64,000 bases of DNA from Pectobacterium colocasium (lineage in GTDB: Bacteria; Pseudomonadota; Gammaproteobacteria; Enterobacterales; Enterobacteriaceae): positions 3,100,001 through 3,164,000 of the forward strand of contig NZ_CP084032.1 of the NCBI RefSeq assembly GCF_020181655.1. The letters are read 5' to 3'. This document shows positions 44,812 through 53,766 of this stretch, piece after piece (position 1 is the stretch's first letter; the number at the start of each line of letters is the position of its first letter). The notes beneath the pieces are model-generated. The model had not been told where the DNA came from. It saw only the letters and a list, made by a program, of their open reading frames with translations, and made no database searches. A program made the translations under genes and the position numbers.

Positions 44812-45126
44812 TTAGCTCATGCTAAAAAGTAATGCTTGGGTATGAACATATCTCATTTCATGCATAACCTTATCCATATCAACATAAATCAGTCTTTCTC
44901 TTTTACCCACTTCTTCCATATGCTCATCAAAGCGTTTTGCCAGATATTCTTTAACATGCAAAAGATATGATTCCGTTCTCTCGCTATCCAACATAATGGC
45001 TGCTAACACCTCAAGTTCTTCTTGTTCTTTATATATACGTATTCCTGTGATATAAAGATTTTTCGCCATTGCAGTAAAAATATTGGTAGATGACTCTTTG
45101 ATACTTTTCATTTCTTGATTATTCAT
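44812..45126 (-). CDS. Hypothetical protein
   Basis: 104 residues, helical (AAIMLDSERTESYLLHVKEY, LAKRFDEHMEEVGKRERLIY). Not recognized. AGAGG upstream. Second gene after AlpA. Confidence 0.55.
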   Translation of the reverse strand: MNNQEMKSIKESSTNIFTAMAKNLYITGIRIYKEQEELEVLAAIMLDSERTESYLLHVKEYLAKRFDEHMEEVGKRERLIYVDMDKVMHEMRYVHTQALLFSMS

Positions 45127-45158
45127 TTTATTTCCTCTTGTTGTTATTAAAATATTTG

Positions 45159-45377
45159 TTATTCAGATACAGGACGTGAATCAGAAATGATTTTCTCAAT
45201 CCATGCATCAATCTCACTTTCAATAAAGGCAATAGACCTTAATCCTGTTTTAACCTGTGATGGAAAGCGACCAGCTTTAATAAGCGTATAAATCCACGTC
45301 TTCCCAAAACCTGTTCTTCTTTTTACTTCTGGTAAACGAATAAGGCGGTGTTTTTTGTTTGCTACGATTTGAACCAT
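45159..45377 (-). CDS. AlpA family transcriptional regulator
   Basis: 72 residues with the AlpA/MerR-like helix-turn-helix (RLIRLPEVKRRTGFGKTWIY, TLIKAGRFPSQVKTGLRSIA) and the terminal ESEIDAWIEKII helix. AlpA proteins commonly activate excision or cargo genes of P4-like elements. CAGGAGA precedes the ATG. It heads the minus-strand run of small genes and may control it. Confidence 0.9.
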   Translation of the reverse strand: MVQIVANKKHRLIRLPEVKRRTGFGKTWIYTLIKAGRFPSQVKTGLRSIAFIESEIDAWIEKIISDSRPVSE

Positions 45378-45536
45378 ATTTATCTCCTGTGTTGTTCGAT
45401 GGAGATAATTGTAGGAAGATTGCCTATGAGAAACTAGATTGGTTCACCATCCCCAAACATGAATGTCGTTTAAGGCTGGTGAATGTAGGGGAAATTCATC
45501 TAAGGTGAGTATAGGGTACGTTGACTGGCAGCGAAT

Positions 45537-46385
45537 TTACCCTTTTTTTGGTTCCGGTTTGTCATTCATTTTGATGACATCACTGATCTTTGAATTCTTC
45601 ACATGACTGTTTTTTATGAAAAAATCATTCAACGACTTGAAGTAACTGTCGTCATTCAGAAAGTTCGCAGCTAATGGATAGTCAGTCGCTTTGATTTGCT
45701 CGCTGCCTCTTGCGTAACGCTTGTCAGGATGCAACGCAGGTGCAAGCAGAGAATACGGGATCTTGACATCATTCACTTCTTCCCAGTAAATAAGGTCCAT
45801 CAAGGGGATAATCTTGTAGTCAAGAATTTTCCTGAAGGTTTTATGACCAAAGCGATAATCTTTTTCGGGAGGTTCAGATGCGTTCATTTGCTTCTTCCAC
45901 TGAGGAACAAGCGTTTTTAGATGCTCAACGATGTCATCACTACTCGCTTCCGATAGATCAATTTCAATAAGCATCTTACCAGAAGGGTTCAGCTTTCCCT
46001 GCTGCAAGTATTCAGAGACATATTCCGAGTTGACTGAAATTTCGTCTTTAGGTGTTGAGTCTTCGAGATGCAGCGTTGCACGGGCATAAGAAAACAGCGA
46101 ATCCCTTTTCAGTGGTTTTACCGCATAGCTTGAGGCCAGAATCCGATCTGACAACCAACGCCCTTCATGCAACACTTTCCCGGTTTTGATCATGGCTTCG
46201 TGGTAAACTGCCAACATGCGGTGCTTCTCATCCAGCGTTGCCCACTGTTGCAGTGCTTTATAGGCAATCATTCGCCTTTCCAACTCAACATAAATCTGTT
46301 CTAGCGTCAATTCGTTAAGCGCATCGTAGCGGCTTACATCAAACCACTCATCCAATTCATCTGCGATTTCGGCTCTTTTCATCTC
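45537..46385 (-). CDS. Hypothetical protein, probable DUF6387 family
   Basis: About 282 residues from ATG 46385 (AGGAAGG upstream). The N-terminus (MKRAEIADELDEWFDVSRYD then ALNELTLEQIYVELERRM) resembles DUF6387 proteins found in enterobacterial islands. The middle and C-terminal parts have no recognized motif. No signal peptide. The family name is from memory and not certain. Confidence 0.6.
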   Translation of the reverse strand, partial: EMKRAEIADELDEWFDVSRYDALNELTLEQIYVELERRMIAYKALQQWATLDEKHRMLAVYHEAMIKTGKVLHEGRWLSDRILASSYAVKPLKRDSLFSYARATLHLEDSTPKDEISVNSEYVSEYLQQGKLNPSGKMLIEIDLSEASSDDIVEHLKTLVPQWKKQMNASEPPEKDYRFGHKTFRKILDYKIIPLMDLIYWEEVNDVKIPYSLLAPALHPDKRYARGSEQIKATDYPLAANFLNDDSYFKSLNDFFIKNSHVKNSKISDVIKMNDKPEPKKG

Positions 46386-46783
46386 TACCTTCCTGCTAAT
46401 CCTGAACAGAAATTGATCCACATGGGTATGACATCATGCATTATGATGCTAACTTATTGAACAGGATAAGAAGCCCTGCTGTTAACCTTAGAATAAGTTA
46501 CTCGGGTAGCCCTTGAAAGCAACTAGTCTTGACGTTGTTCAAAAACAAGCCACATATATGTACCGATGTGCTCAAAATCACAGCAATCAATGTGTCATTG
46601 AAAAATTAACTTGCAATAATTGCACAATTTTATTAAAAATATCATAAAGTTATTTGTTAAAAATTCTTCATAGAAGACTGTAGATCACGGTCATAGAGCC
46701 AAAACTTACACTTACAAAATTTTTTGTTGAGCTACTGAGCTGTCAGTAATCAAGTTAAAGATAATTCTTACCGCGTGAGGGCC
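46386..46783. other. Intergenic region, nothing clear
   Basis: About 400 bp of AT-rich sequence between two minus-strand frames. No gene recognized; it should hold the promoter of the DUF6387-like gene. Confidence 0.4.
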
Positions 46784-46900
46784 TTATAAATAAGTTCCAG
46801 ACGTTAGAGATGCATCTAAACAACCAGCAGCTAGTAACTGAATAGCTGTTCCGAATAGTAGGATTAAATGGTAACCATCGGTGATTATTTTGCTACTCAT
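46784..46900 (-). CDS. Small hydrophobic peptide, second candidate type I toxin
   Basis: A 38-residue frame (MSSKIITDGYHLILLFGTAI then QLLAAGCLDAS and a short tail) with one transmembrane-like segment. GGAG lies 8 bases before the ATG. The leader contains a GATTCC-GAGGCG-GGAATC hairpin (plus 46933-46950) and a CCTTGCCCACAAGG stem near 46957. Structured leader plus a tiny hydrophobic product suggests a type I toxin, but no family is recognized. Confidence 0.4.
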   Translation of the reverse strand: MSSKIITDGYHLILLFGTAIQLLAAGCLDASLTSGTYL

Positions 46901-47055
46901 TACTACCGCTCCTGATCCTTGATATAAATGGATTCCGAGGCGGGAATCTGACCATCCCTTGCCCACAAGGCTTGTGTAGGGTGTAGGGGAACAGCTATTT
47001 AGACACTACCCATAACGGCATATAGATCTAATTAACAAAATACCTAAGGATTGTC

Positions 47056-47283
47056 ATGAAAGCAGATATTTCGTATTTACTAACTCAAGATGAGTCCCCT
47101 ATTATTGAGTTTAAAAAAGAATGGTACTGGAATATACTTACACCAAAAGAAGAAATGGCAACTAAGTGGGGGGAATTTTTAAAAGACCTGATTTCTCTAT
47201 TTAATGGATATTTAGGATATGTAGGTAAAAATCGATACCTTATCTTTGGTTATTCTGAATCAGAAAAAAAACATATAATATAA
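47056..47283 (+). CDS. AlbA_2 (Schlafen-type) N-terminal part of a split NTPase gene
   Basis: 75 codons encoding an AlbA_2-like domain (DESPIIEFKKEWYW, LFNGYLGYVGKNRYLIFGYS). AAGGA lies 5 bases before ATG 47056. The frame ends at 47283, just after a run of eight A residues (47264-47271). The next frame, open from 47259, continues the same domain (KKTYNINNQEIKQLANLIDF). The gene is therefore either frameshifted or expressed by -1 slippage at the A tract. Confidence 0.72.
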   Translation: MKADISYLLTQDESPIIEFKKEWYWNILTPKEEMATKWGEFLKDLISLFNGYLGYVGKNRYLIFGYSESEKKHII

Positions 47284-47336
47284 ACAATCAAGAAATAAAG
47301 CAATTAGCAAACTTAATTGACTTTAAAAAAGATATC

Positions 47337-49994
47337 TTGCGTCGTTTAGAAACTCTAGTCACTCCAAATCATTTTAATTTTTCAATGGAATATATTGACC
47401 ATAATGGGAATAATTTACTTGTATTTGAAATTATGCCCCCCGGCTACTTAGTTGAGTTAAAAAGAGAGTTACAAACTAAGACAAAAACGCTAGATTCAGG
47501 GGTAGTCCTTGTACGAAAAGGGCAGAATACAGATGAAGTAAGAGCAGCATCACCTTCAGAGTTAGATAATCTGAAAGATGAATTACATAAATTTAGGTCT
47601 AGTTCTGAATATGCTAACTTCACGAATGAGAACGATGTAGAGTCACATAGAGATAGAACTATTGAAAAAACGATTCAGTCTTATATGGATAAAAATACAA
47701 GTTATTCATTATCTGAGGGCTTTCCTATCAAGAAAAAGTCATGGAAAGAATATATCATTTATGAAATATATAGACTTGTAGATGAGTTCTCCAGTGTAAA
47801 GGAGTTTATTTATATACATGAAAAAGCAAATCAAGGAAAAACTTTTGGGGATATAACTACGAATCATTATCTGAAATATCCAGAATTAGCTATAGTCTTG
47901 ACTGAACGACCAAAAATCAAAGATATCGATAAAAGAAAAGATAACATAAAACGTTTATTTAAAACTAAACATGTCTATTTCATTGATGAATTCGGTTATG
48001 AATTTTTATATAAAGATTGTATTCTTCCATATGAAAAATTTGATCAGTCTGTTTTTGTTGATAGCTTTTATGAAAACGATGAGAAAGAAAATATATCAGC
48101 ATTAGAAAGATTAAAATTATGGTTTTCATCTGAGAATGAGCCACTTTTTGTTATTAGTGGTCACGGAGGAATAGGTAAAACTACCATTGCAAAACAGTTC
48201 CTTGATTACGTTTATGAGACGCATAAAAATGGAGTTTTATTTATTGATTCAAAAGAAATAATAAATGAATTATCACGTAAATTTAGCTCAAAAAATAAAA
48301 TCTGTGATGTCTATGATTTTTATAACGCGCTAATGGACTCAGATGACGATGAGTCATCAAGATTTAATAGAGAGTTACTTAAATTGTCTATTGATAATGG
48401 CAGTTTAATAATAGCCTTAGATGGTATTGACGAAGTTATAGCTAAACTTGGTGACAAGTTTGATGTTGAAAAATTTATAACTTCTATTTTTGATGAATAT
48501 TCCTCTGAACTTAACAATACAAAAATATTAATAACGTGTCGAGATCACTTTTGGAATGGCGTAAGGCGTAGCTTAGTTATTCCTGAAATAAAAATCAGCC
48601 CATTTGATGAAAAACTGGCATTAGATTTCTATGCTAAAAAATTTAATAACGATCAGAAAAAAATAATCAAAGCTTTAGATATTGCAAATGATTTTGCCAT
48701 CGAATACAAAGATAGTGAAAAGAATTACATTCCTTTTTTAGTCGATATAATTGCTCGTATCGTTAAATCGCCTACTTTTACTGAGCTGAATCAAGTTGAA
48801 CAAAAAAGTGAGTATCTTTCTAATACTCATAATGTAGATATTTTAATTTCTCTAATATGTGAGCGAGAGATTGTCAAACTCGGTACTTTTTCTGTTGATA
48901 AGCAGATACTATTTTTTATGAAAATGGCATCTGAAAAAGCCAATGGGATTTCCGTGTATGATGTAAAAAATGTCTTATCCGATATCAATGTTAATAATGA
49001 TGAACTAATAATAGAGAATTTTAAAGGGCATCCGCTAATAGAGTTTACAGATAATAAGTTTATATTTAGATATGACGTTTTTGACACATATTTCAAATCA
49101 TTGTTGATTGTTAATTATTTTAAAAAACTTAATGTTGACTCTCTTGATGAAAAAATGATAGACATTATTTCTGGATATATAAAATATGATAGTAGCTTTA
49201 CTCGTTCTGTTTCTGAGAAATTTACATTCTCAGATGAATTATTATTTTTCATGTTAGAAAACATAGAAAAAATAAAAAGTATTTCACCTACTAACTGCGA
49301 TCTTTTTATTTCATCTTTAGTTATATTATCGCTAGATGTAGTAAATCTCGATCAGTCTTATAAATTTGATACAGAGACAAGAACCTCGATAATTGAAAAG
49401 TTGTTTTCTCATACAAAAAATACAATTGATGGGTTATGTCTTGTCGATGTTTTTGGGAATGCCACCTCTAAGATTATATTTGATTTTAGAAACAAAAAAC
49501 TCATTAACTGCACTTTCAACAACTATCAATATTTCTGGGAGTGTTTGATGAATTCAAATACCAGATTTGAAAAATCTTTTTTTAAAGATATTGACCCCAG
49601 AGATGGTATAAAATACATAATTCATGATAATATGTTTTCAAATGATTGCGATCTCAGCCATATAAAACATCTTATCAATGAAAAAAAACAAGAAAATGAA
49701 AACTCTTTAGAATCAATACGCTCTGATGTTTTGAAAGCATTTAAGATTTTTTATAAAAGAGGTAATTTTTATCCACGCAAACAAGAAGAAGTTAGAAAAA
49801 AATTGGCAACGATCTCTATTTTCTCTTACATGATTGATAATCAAGTAATTATAAAATTTAAAGATCCCCAAAAACCGACAATGCAACAATATAACATATC
49901 AAAAAAATATAAAACAGTTATAGACTTTATAGAGCAAGGGATACCATCAGAAGAGTTAAATACTCTTGTAGAAAATATACAAGCTTGCAATTAA
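47337..49994 (+). CDS. NACHT-type STAND NTPase, main part (frame continues AlbA_2 domain)
   Basis: 885 residues if begun at TTG 47337; the frame is open from 47259 and lacks a good ribosome site, so it most likely fuses to the preceding 75-codon frame. It holds the end of AlbA_2 (LVRKGQNTDEVRAASPSEL), a linker, and an NTPase core with Walker A GHGGIGKTT (275-283) and Walker B LIIALDGIDE (357-366). A long helical sensor-like C-terminus follows. Bacterial NACHT proteins act in antiphage defence; AlbA_2 may be the effector or nucleic-acid-binding part. Very AT-rich. Confidence 0.75.
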   Translation: MRRLETLVTPNHFNFSMEYIDHNGNNLLVFEIMPPGYLVELKRELQTKTKTLDSGVVLVRKGQNTDEVRAASPSELDNLKDELHKFRSSSEYANFTNENDVESHRDRTIEKTIQSYMDKNTSYSLSEGFPIKKKSWKEYIIYEIYRLVDEFSSVKEFIYIHEKANQGKTFGDITTNHYLKYPELAIVLTERPKIKDIDKRKDNIKRLFKTKHVYFIDEFGYEFLYKDCILPYEKFDQSVFVDSFYENDEKENISALERLKLWFSSENEPLFVISGHGGIGKTTIAKQFLDYVYETHKNGVLFIDSKEIINELSRKFSSKNKICDVYDFYNALMDSDDDESSRFNRELLKLSIDNGSLIIALDGIDEVIAKLGDKFDVEKFITSIFDEYSSELNNTKILITCRDHFWNGVRRSLVIPEIKISPFDEKLALDFYAKKFNNDQKKIIKALDIANDFAIEYKDSEKNYIPFLVDIIARIVKSPTFTELNQVEQKSEYLSNTHNVDILISLICEREIVKLGTFSVDKQILFFMKMASEKANGISVYDVKNVLSDINVNNDELIIENFKGHPLIEFTDNKFIFRYDVFDTYFKSLLIVNYFKKLNVDSLDEKMIDIISGYIKYDSSFTRSVSEKFTFSDELLFFMLENIEKIKSISPTNCDLFISSLVILSLDVVNLDQSYKFDTETRTSIIEKLFSHTKNTIDGLCLVDVFGNATSKIIFDFRNKKLINCTFNNYQYFWECLMNSNTRFEKSFFKDIDPRDGIKYIIHDNMFSNDCDLSHIKHLINEKKQENENSLESIRSDVLKAFKIFYKRGNFYPRKQEEVRKKLATISIFSYMIDNQVIIKFKDPQKPTMQQYNISKKYKTVIDFIEQGIPSEELNTLVENIQACN

Positions 49995-50522
49995 AAACAT
50001 CCTCAAAATCCGAGTGATAAAAACACTCGGGTTATTATAATATGGATTTGAAAATTACAACTTAGAGATAGTTATTTAACAAAAAAAACTGAAATAATAA
50101 TTATTAATTATAGCTTGTATAAACTTAATTCCAGACTATAAAACTTAGACATAACGACTCATTACCTTTCATTTTTTATTACTTATAAAGGACAATAAAA
50201 ATTGTAATGATCGAACTTCATGAATGTAGTAATTATTATTTTATCGTCTAATGAAAATAGGGTTTGTTATATATCCATGCATCTTTCGGATAATAGCATC
50301 GCAAAAAAATGACAATAAATTCTGAGATTTATGCGCACAGTCAAGAATTAACAAAACAGACTTACAGAATAGTACTTGAATTTAACACCAAGATTAATAG
50401 CAACATAACAAATTGATATAAATTGACATTTTCACGATACAGCGTTAAAAATACTGGTAAATATGATGGTAAAAAAATATACCTTTATAAGAAAGTCAGT
50501 AACAACAGGAGTCACAGATGAA
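49995..50522. other. AT-rich right end of the island
   Basis: About 530 bp without a convincing gene. It contains the two tandem GGTAAA-type repeats at 50453-50474 and ends at attR. Confidence 0.5.
50453..50474 (+). repeat. Tandem CTGGTAAA-type repeats near attR
   Basis: CTGGTAAATATG followed by ATGGTAAAA, the same motif as upstream of the integrase, 49 bases from attR. Likely arm-type integrase sites at the right end. Confidence 0.5.
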
Positions 50523-50550
50523 GTTCGAGTCCAGTCAGAGGAGCCAAATT
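50523..50550 (+). repeat. attR, right 28-bp direct repeat of the genomic island
   Basis: Identical to 25956-25983, including the tRNA-Asn 3' end. The same orientation as attL indicates simple integration. Confidence 0.93.
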
Positions 50551-50559
50551 TAGAAAATA

Positions 50560-50588
50560 CCGCCTAAAGAAATTTAAGCGGGATTTTT
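50560..50588 (+). terminator. Displaced chromosomal terminator of tRNA-Asn
   Basis: CCGCCTAAA, loop, TTTAAGCGG and ATTTTT just beyond attR; before the island inserted it would have followed tRNA-Asn directly. Confidence 0.55.
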
Positions 50589-50666
50589 GCTTTTCAACAT
50601 CTTATCCAACAAATTCACGTGCAAAACATTCCTGATGCCCACGTTTTCCTTCTGCATCGTGAGAAT

Positions 50667-50806
50667 GTGGTGGTCAGATTGGTGGTCAAGTTGGTTCGAT
50701 GCCGGAGTGCCCCCCAAATGGCGCTTAATGACTCAAATATCCGCAACGTAACGGTATCCGTAGAAAGTGGATCACTACATCACGGGAAATGCTCTGCGGC
50801 TGGTTA
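50667..50806 (+). pseudogene. Remnant of a second P4-type integrase
   Basis: Tandem TGGTGGTCAGAT, TGGTGGTCAAGT, TGGTTC repeats at 50668-50696 are followed at 50718 by ATG and MALNDSNIRNVTVS. This resembles the start of P4-type integrases (compare MSLTDTKVKNAKP of the island integrase, likewise preceded by tandem repeats). The frame then degenerates and stops at 50806. Only the promoter region and first codons survive, marking an older element at the same tRNA. Confidence 0.6.
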
Positions 50807-50974
50807 GCCGTGCCAACGAACCGTTGCTACGGCGAGTAAAGCTATCGACGGAATAACCCTTTCAACACGGCTGTAAACTTACAAAGAAGCAAGTTACGCG
50901 TGGATAATATTCAATTTCAGGGAGTGGCTAATTTTGGGGCGGGATGTTTCGCTGTATAGCTTAGTGTCATGCTA

Positions 50975-51890
50975 GGCTGTGTCCCTTAATAATCTGAGCT
51001 ATAGTAACTACTTATTTCCACAACACTTTGAGATATGGCCCGATACGATCTTCCCGATGAAGCATGGAGCATCATCCAGCCCCTACTGCCTGCTGAACCT
51101 ACATCCCCACGAGCCGGACGCCCATGGGCTGAGCATCGTAAAGTCATCAACGGTATGTTCTGGGTGTTGTGTTCTGGTGCGCCATGGCGCGATTTACCTG
51201 AGCGATATGGCTCCTGGAAAACGGTTTATAATCGCTTTAATCGGTGGTCTAAATCTGGTGTCATTAACATTATTTTCAACAGGTTACTTTCATTGCTTGA
51301 TGCACATGGCCTTGTTGATTGGTCTGCTACTGCGCTGGATGGCAGTAATATCCGTGCGCTGAAATGTGCTGCCGGTGCTCAAAAAAACATCCCGATATCA
51401 CCGGAGATAATGGGCTGGGTCGCTCTCGCGGTGGTTTTGGCACCAAAATCCATCTGGCGACAGATGCAGGCGGTCTCCCGCTAAACATTGTGCTGAGTCC
51501 CGGACAGGCTCACGAGAGCCAGTTCGCATTACGCCTGCTGGATGGTATTGGTGTTCAGCGTCAGAACGGCAGCATGAAGCGCCGTGGTTATGCGGTTTTG
51601 GCTGACAAAGCTTATTCAGGGCATGCGCTTCGTAACGAACTGAAACGAAAAGGGATAAAAGTAGTTATCCCGCGAAAATCTAATGAAAAAATGGCTTCTG
51701 ACGGACGCTCACGGTTCGCCAGTGACGTTTACCGCCGCCGCAACGTAGTGGAGAGATGTTTTGGTCGGTTAAAAGAGTACCGGCGTATCGCCACACGCTA
51801 CGACAAAACGGCGAGAAATTATCTGTCGATGGTGAAACTGGGCTGCATCCGACTCTTTTACAAGAAGTTATGCAATTAAGGGACACAGCC
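50975..51890 (+). mobile_element. IS5-family (IS427-like) insertion sequence, copy 2
   Basis: 916 bp, the same element as copy 1 in opposite orientation, with GGCTGTGTCCCTTAA terminal repeats and a TA duplication. It sits at the stop codon of the lipoprotein gene; the TAG is preserved across the junction. Confidence 0.9.
51035..51879 (+). CDS. IS5-family transposase, two frames joined by frameshifting (copy 2)
   Basis: Same protein frames as copy 1: first frame 51035-51484, second 51364-51879. The A7 tract at 51381-51387 in the overlap is the likely slippery site. Catalytic residues are intact, so this copy could be active. Confidence 0.88.
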
Positions 51891-52327
51891 TAGCAGGTTC
51901 TATCGCCGTCAGCCCACCGCTTGATATCACTTATATTTGGCGACCTGATGCCTGTACTCAAGATATTCTTCGTGGTGTATAGATTGATCTTAGCTTTATC
52001 ACCACCATGGTTTTCTATCTCAATTAGTGTGTTGTTAATCAGCAGTCCTTCTGAAAGAAACTTTTGATTGATCTCGCCTTCTTGCCGCTCGCCGTCAAAC
52101 TCACTAAATACGATGACCGGATTTCCTGAATATGACTGATACTCCAGACACTGCCTTGCCATGTACCTTAGCGTTCGATAAGTATCGGACGCTCCCGTCT
52201 TGCTAATGAAACTGCCGTCTAAAGACGATTCGCTATTCTTTAAATCGCTTACGGTTATGGCACATCCGCTGAGTGATATAGAAAATACTATTGTAACCAG
52301 GGGCAAATATTTCAATTTATGCTCCAT
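51890..52327 (-). CDS. Predicted lipoprotein
   Basis: 145 residues. The signal (LKYLPLVTIVFSISLSGC) has a lipobox LSGC. The mature protein is soluble with no recognized domain (DTYRTLRYMARQCLEYQSYS, NPVIVFSEFDGERQEGEINQ). It lies 50 bases downstream of the histidine kinase on the same strand and may belong to that operon. Its stop codon overlaps the IS end, but the pre-insertion sequence would also have given TAG, so the protein is probably complete. Confidence 0.7.
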   Translation of the reverse strand: MEHKLKYLPLVTIVFSISLSGCAITVSDLKNSESSLDGSFISKTGASDTYRTLRYMARQCLEYQSYSGNPVIVFSEFDGERQEGEINQKFLSEGLLINNTLIEIENHGGDKAKINLYTTKNILSTGIRSPNISDIKRWADGDRTC

Positions 52328-52377
52328 TATTCTGGTAAGTGTCCTACTCCGAGTTGGGACTAAAACGGTGCTTTCTT

Positions 52378-53766
52378 TCAGACGGAATGGTGATTTGGGA
52401 AGTCAACAATAACCATGAGTCCACCTTCTGCTGACGTGCTCAGGAAAACACGACTGTTGTGTTGCTGCGCAACCGCTTTGACTATTGCAAGCCCCAACCC
52501 GCTCCCACTTTGTATCTGATTGGGATCACGAAAGAATCTGTCGAACACCCGCTCCCTTAATTCAACCTTGATGCCTGGCCCTGCGTCTGAGATACGCAGC
52601 TGAGTGGATGTATCTAACGATCGTACCTCTACCTCAACCCGCCCGCCCTCAGGACTGTACTTCACGGCATTTTCAATCAAGTTGTCGATCAGTGACATTA
52701 AGCGTTCCCTGACACCTGTAACCCAGACGTCATCTTGAGCATATAGCTCCAGCTCAATTCTGCTCTTCGCAGCTAGCGGTGCCAACTCAGCCATTCGCTC
52801 TTGAATGAGCGTCGTCAGCGGCACAGGCTCCATAACCGTGTCAATGCGCGCTTCACTGTGCATCAGCAACAGCAACTGATTGACGAGACGAGCCGCACGG
52901 CTATTGCTGCGAATAATCCCTGCAAGTAATTCCTGTTGACTAACGTTGCTTACATCGGACTGTAAAGCCTCAACATTGACTCGCATTGCCGCCAGCGGAG
53001 TACGCAACTCATGTGCGGCATCGGCAATGAAAGTCCGCTCCCTTTCAGTGCTTTCTCGTACCCTGGCAAGGAATATATTAATCGCGTCCACCATTTGGCG
53101 AAGTTCCATGTGCTTGGGAACTGCTTTTAAGGGAGAAAGATCTTCTGGTGTTCGTAAGGAAACCTCATTTACCACCTTGTTCCAGGGGCGCATTGCAATG
53201 CGGATTGACAGCCACGCAGGAAACAAAAGAAAAGGAATGCATACCAGCAGCGGTAATATGTAATATCCGCGCGAGTTCAGGTATATGAAGAAGTTCCAAC
53301 CTCCGGCAGGCGTGACCAGTGTCACCTCTGTGTCGGAATGACCAGACTTCAAAGTACGGCTAGTCCAGGTTCGGCCGTTACTCTGAATCTTCTGAATCAT
53401 CCCATAATCGGTGTTTGTCACGCCTACTGGAGCGCCATCAGATGAATAAATGATCGCTTTATTCTTCCGAACGATTAGGCTGATTGACATTTTTGGGTCT
53501 TCACCTCCGCCATAACCTTCTCGCAACGCCTTGCTGAACGTTTCCAGCACATCGGTTAGATCGTGCGGGCGATCCCCCATACGATCCACCAATGTCAGAA
53601 TAGTTTCATAGGTTTTGCTGCCTGATAGCATTGGAGGGCTACGTAAGTTATCCCATAAAATGTAGGTCAGAAAAATACACCAAAGCAGCGTGAGTAATAG
53701 CATCTGGGCGATCATAATTCGCCGTACGAGCGTTGGGATTCTCAGATTGCGCCAAAAATTACGCAT
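52378..53766 (-). CDS. Sensor histidine kinase (OmpR/EnvZ class)
   Basis: 462 residues from ATG 53766. Two transmembrane segments (about 18-39 and 168-186) flank a periplasmic sensor domain of about 125 residues. HisKA phosphoacceptor His lies in DAAHELRTPLAAMRVN (about residue 252). HATPase motifs: N-box LIDNLIENAVKYSPEGG, G1 RISDAGPGIKV, G2 GSGLGLAIVKAVAQQHN. Its ATG overlaps the regulator's TGA by one base. Closest class TctE/QseC-like; the signal is unknown. Confidence 0.93.
   Translation of the reverse strand: MRNFWRNLRIPTLVRRIMIAQMLLLTLLWCIFLTYILWDNLRSPPMLSGSKTYETILTLVDRMGDRPHDLTDVLETFSKALREGYGGGEDPKMSISLIVRKNKAIIYSSDGAPVGVTNTDYGMIQKIQSNGRTWTSRTLKSGHSDTEVTLVTPAGGWNFFIYLNSRGYYILPLLVCIPFLLFPAWLSIRIAMRPWNKVVNEVSLRTPEDLSPLKAVPKHMELRQMVDAINIFLARVRESTERERTFIADAAHELRTPLAAMRVNVEALQSDVSNVSQQELLAGIIRSNSRAARLVNQLLLLMHSEARIDTVMEPVPLTTLIQERMAELAPLAAKSRIELELYAQDDVWVTGVRERLMSLIDNLIENAVKYSPEGGRVEVEVRSLDTSTQLRISDAGPGIKVELRERVFDRFFRDPNQIQSGSGLGLAIVKAVAQQHNSRVFLSTSAEGGLMVIVDFPNHHSV

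Larger units (their letters stand above)
25956..50550 (+). mobile_element. tRNA-Asn genomic island, 24.6 kb, plasmid-like integrative element
   Basis: Delimited by 28-bp direct repeats, with a tyrosine integrase next to the left one and short tandem repeats near both ends. The contents are much more AT-rich than the surrounding genome and include relaxase, Mob-like, RepL-like and AlpA genes, pilins, H-NS-type regulators, an NTPase of the NACHT class and two insertion sequences. I infer an integrative mobilizable element that captured a plasmid backbone. Confidence 0.9.
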
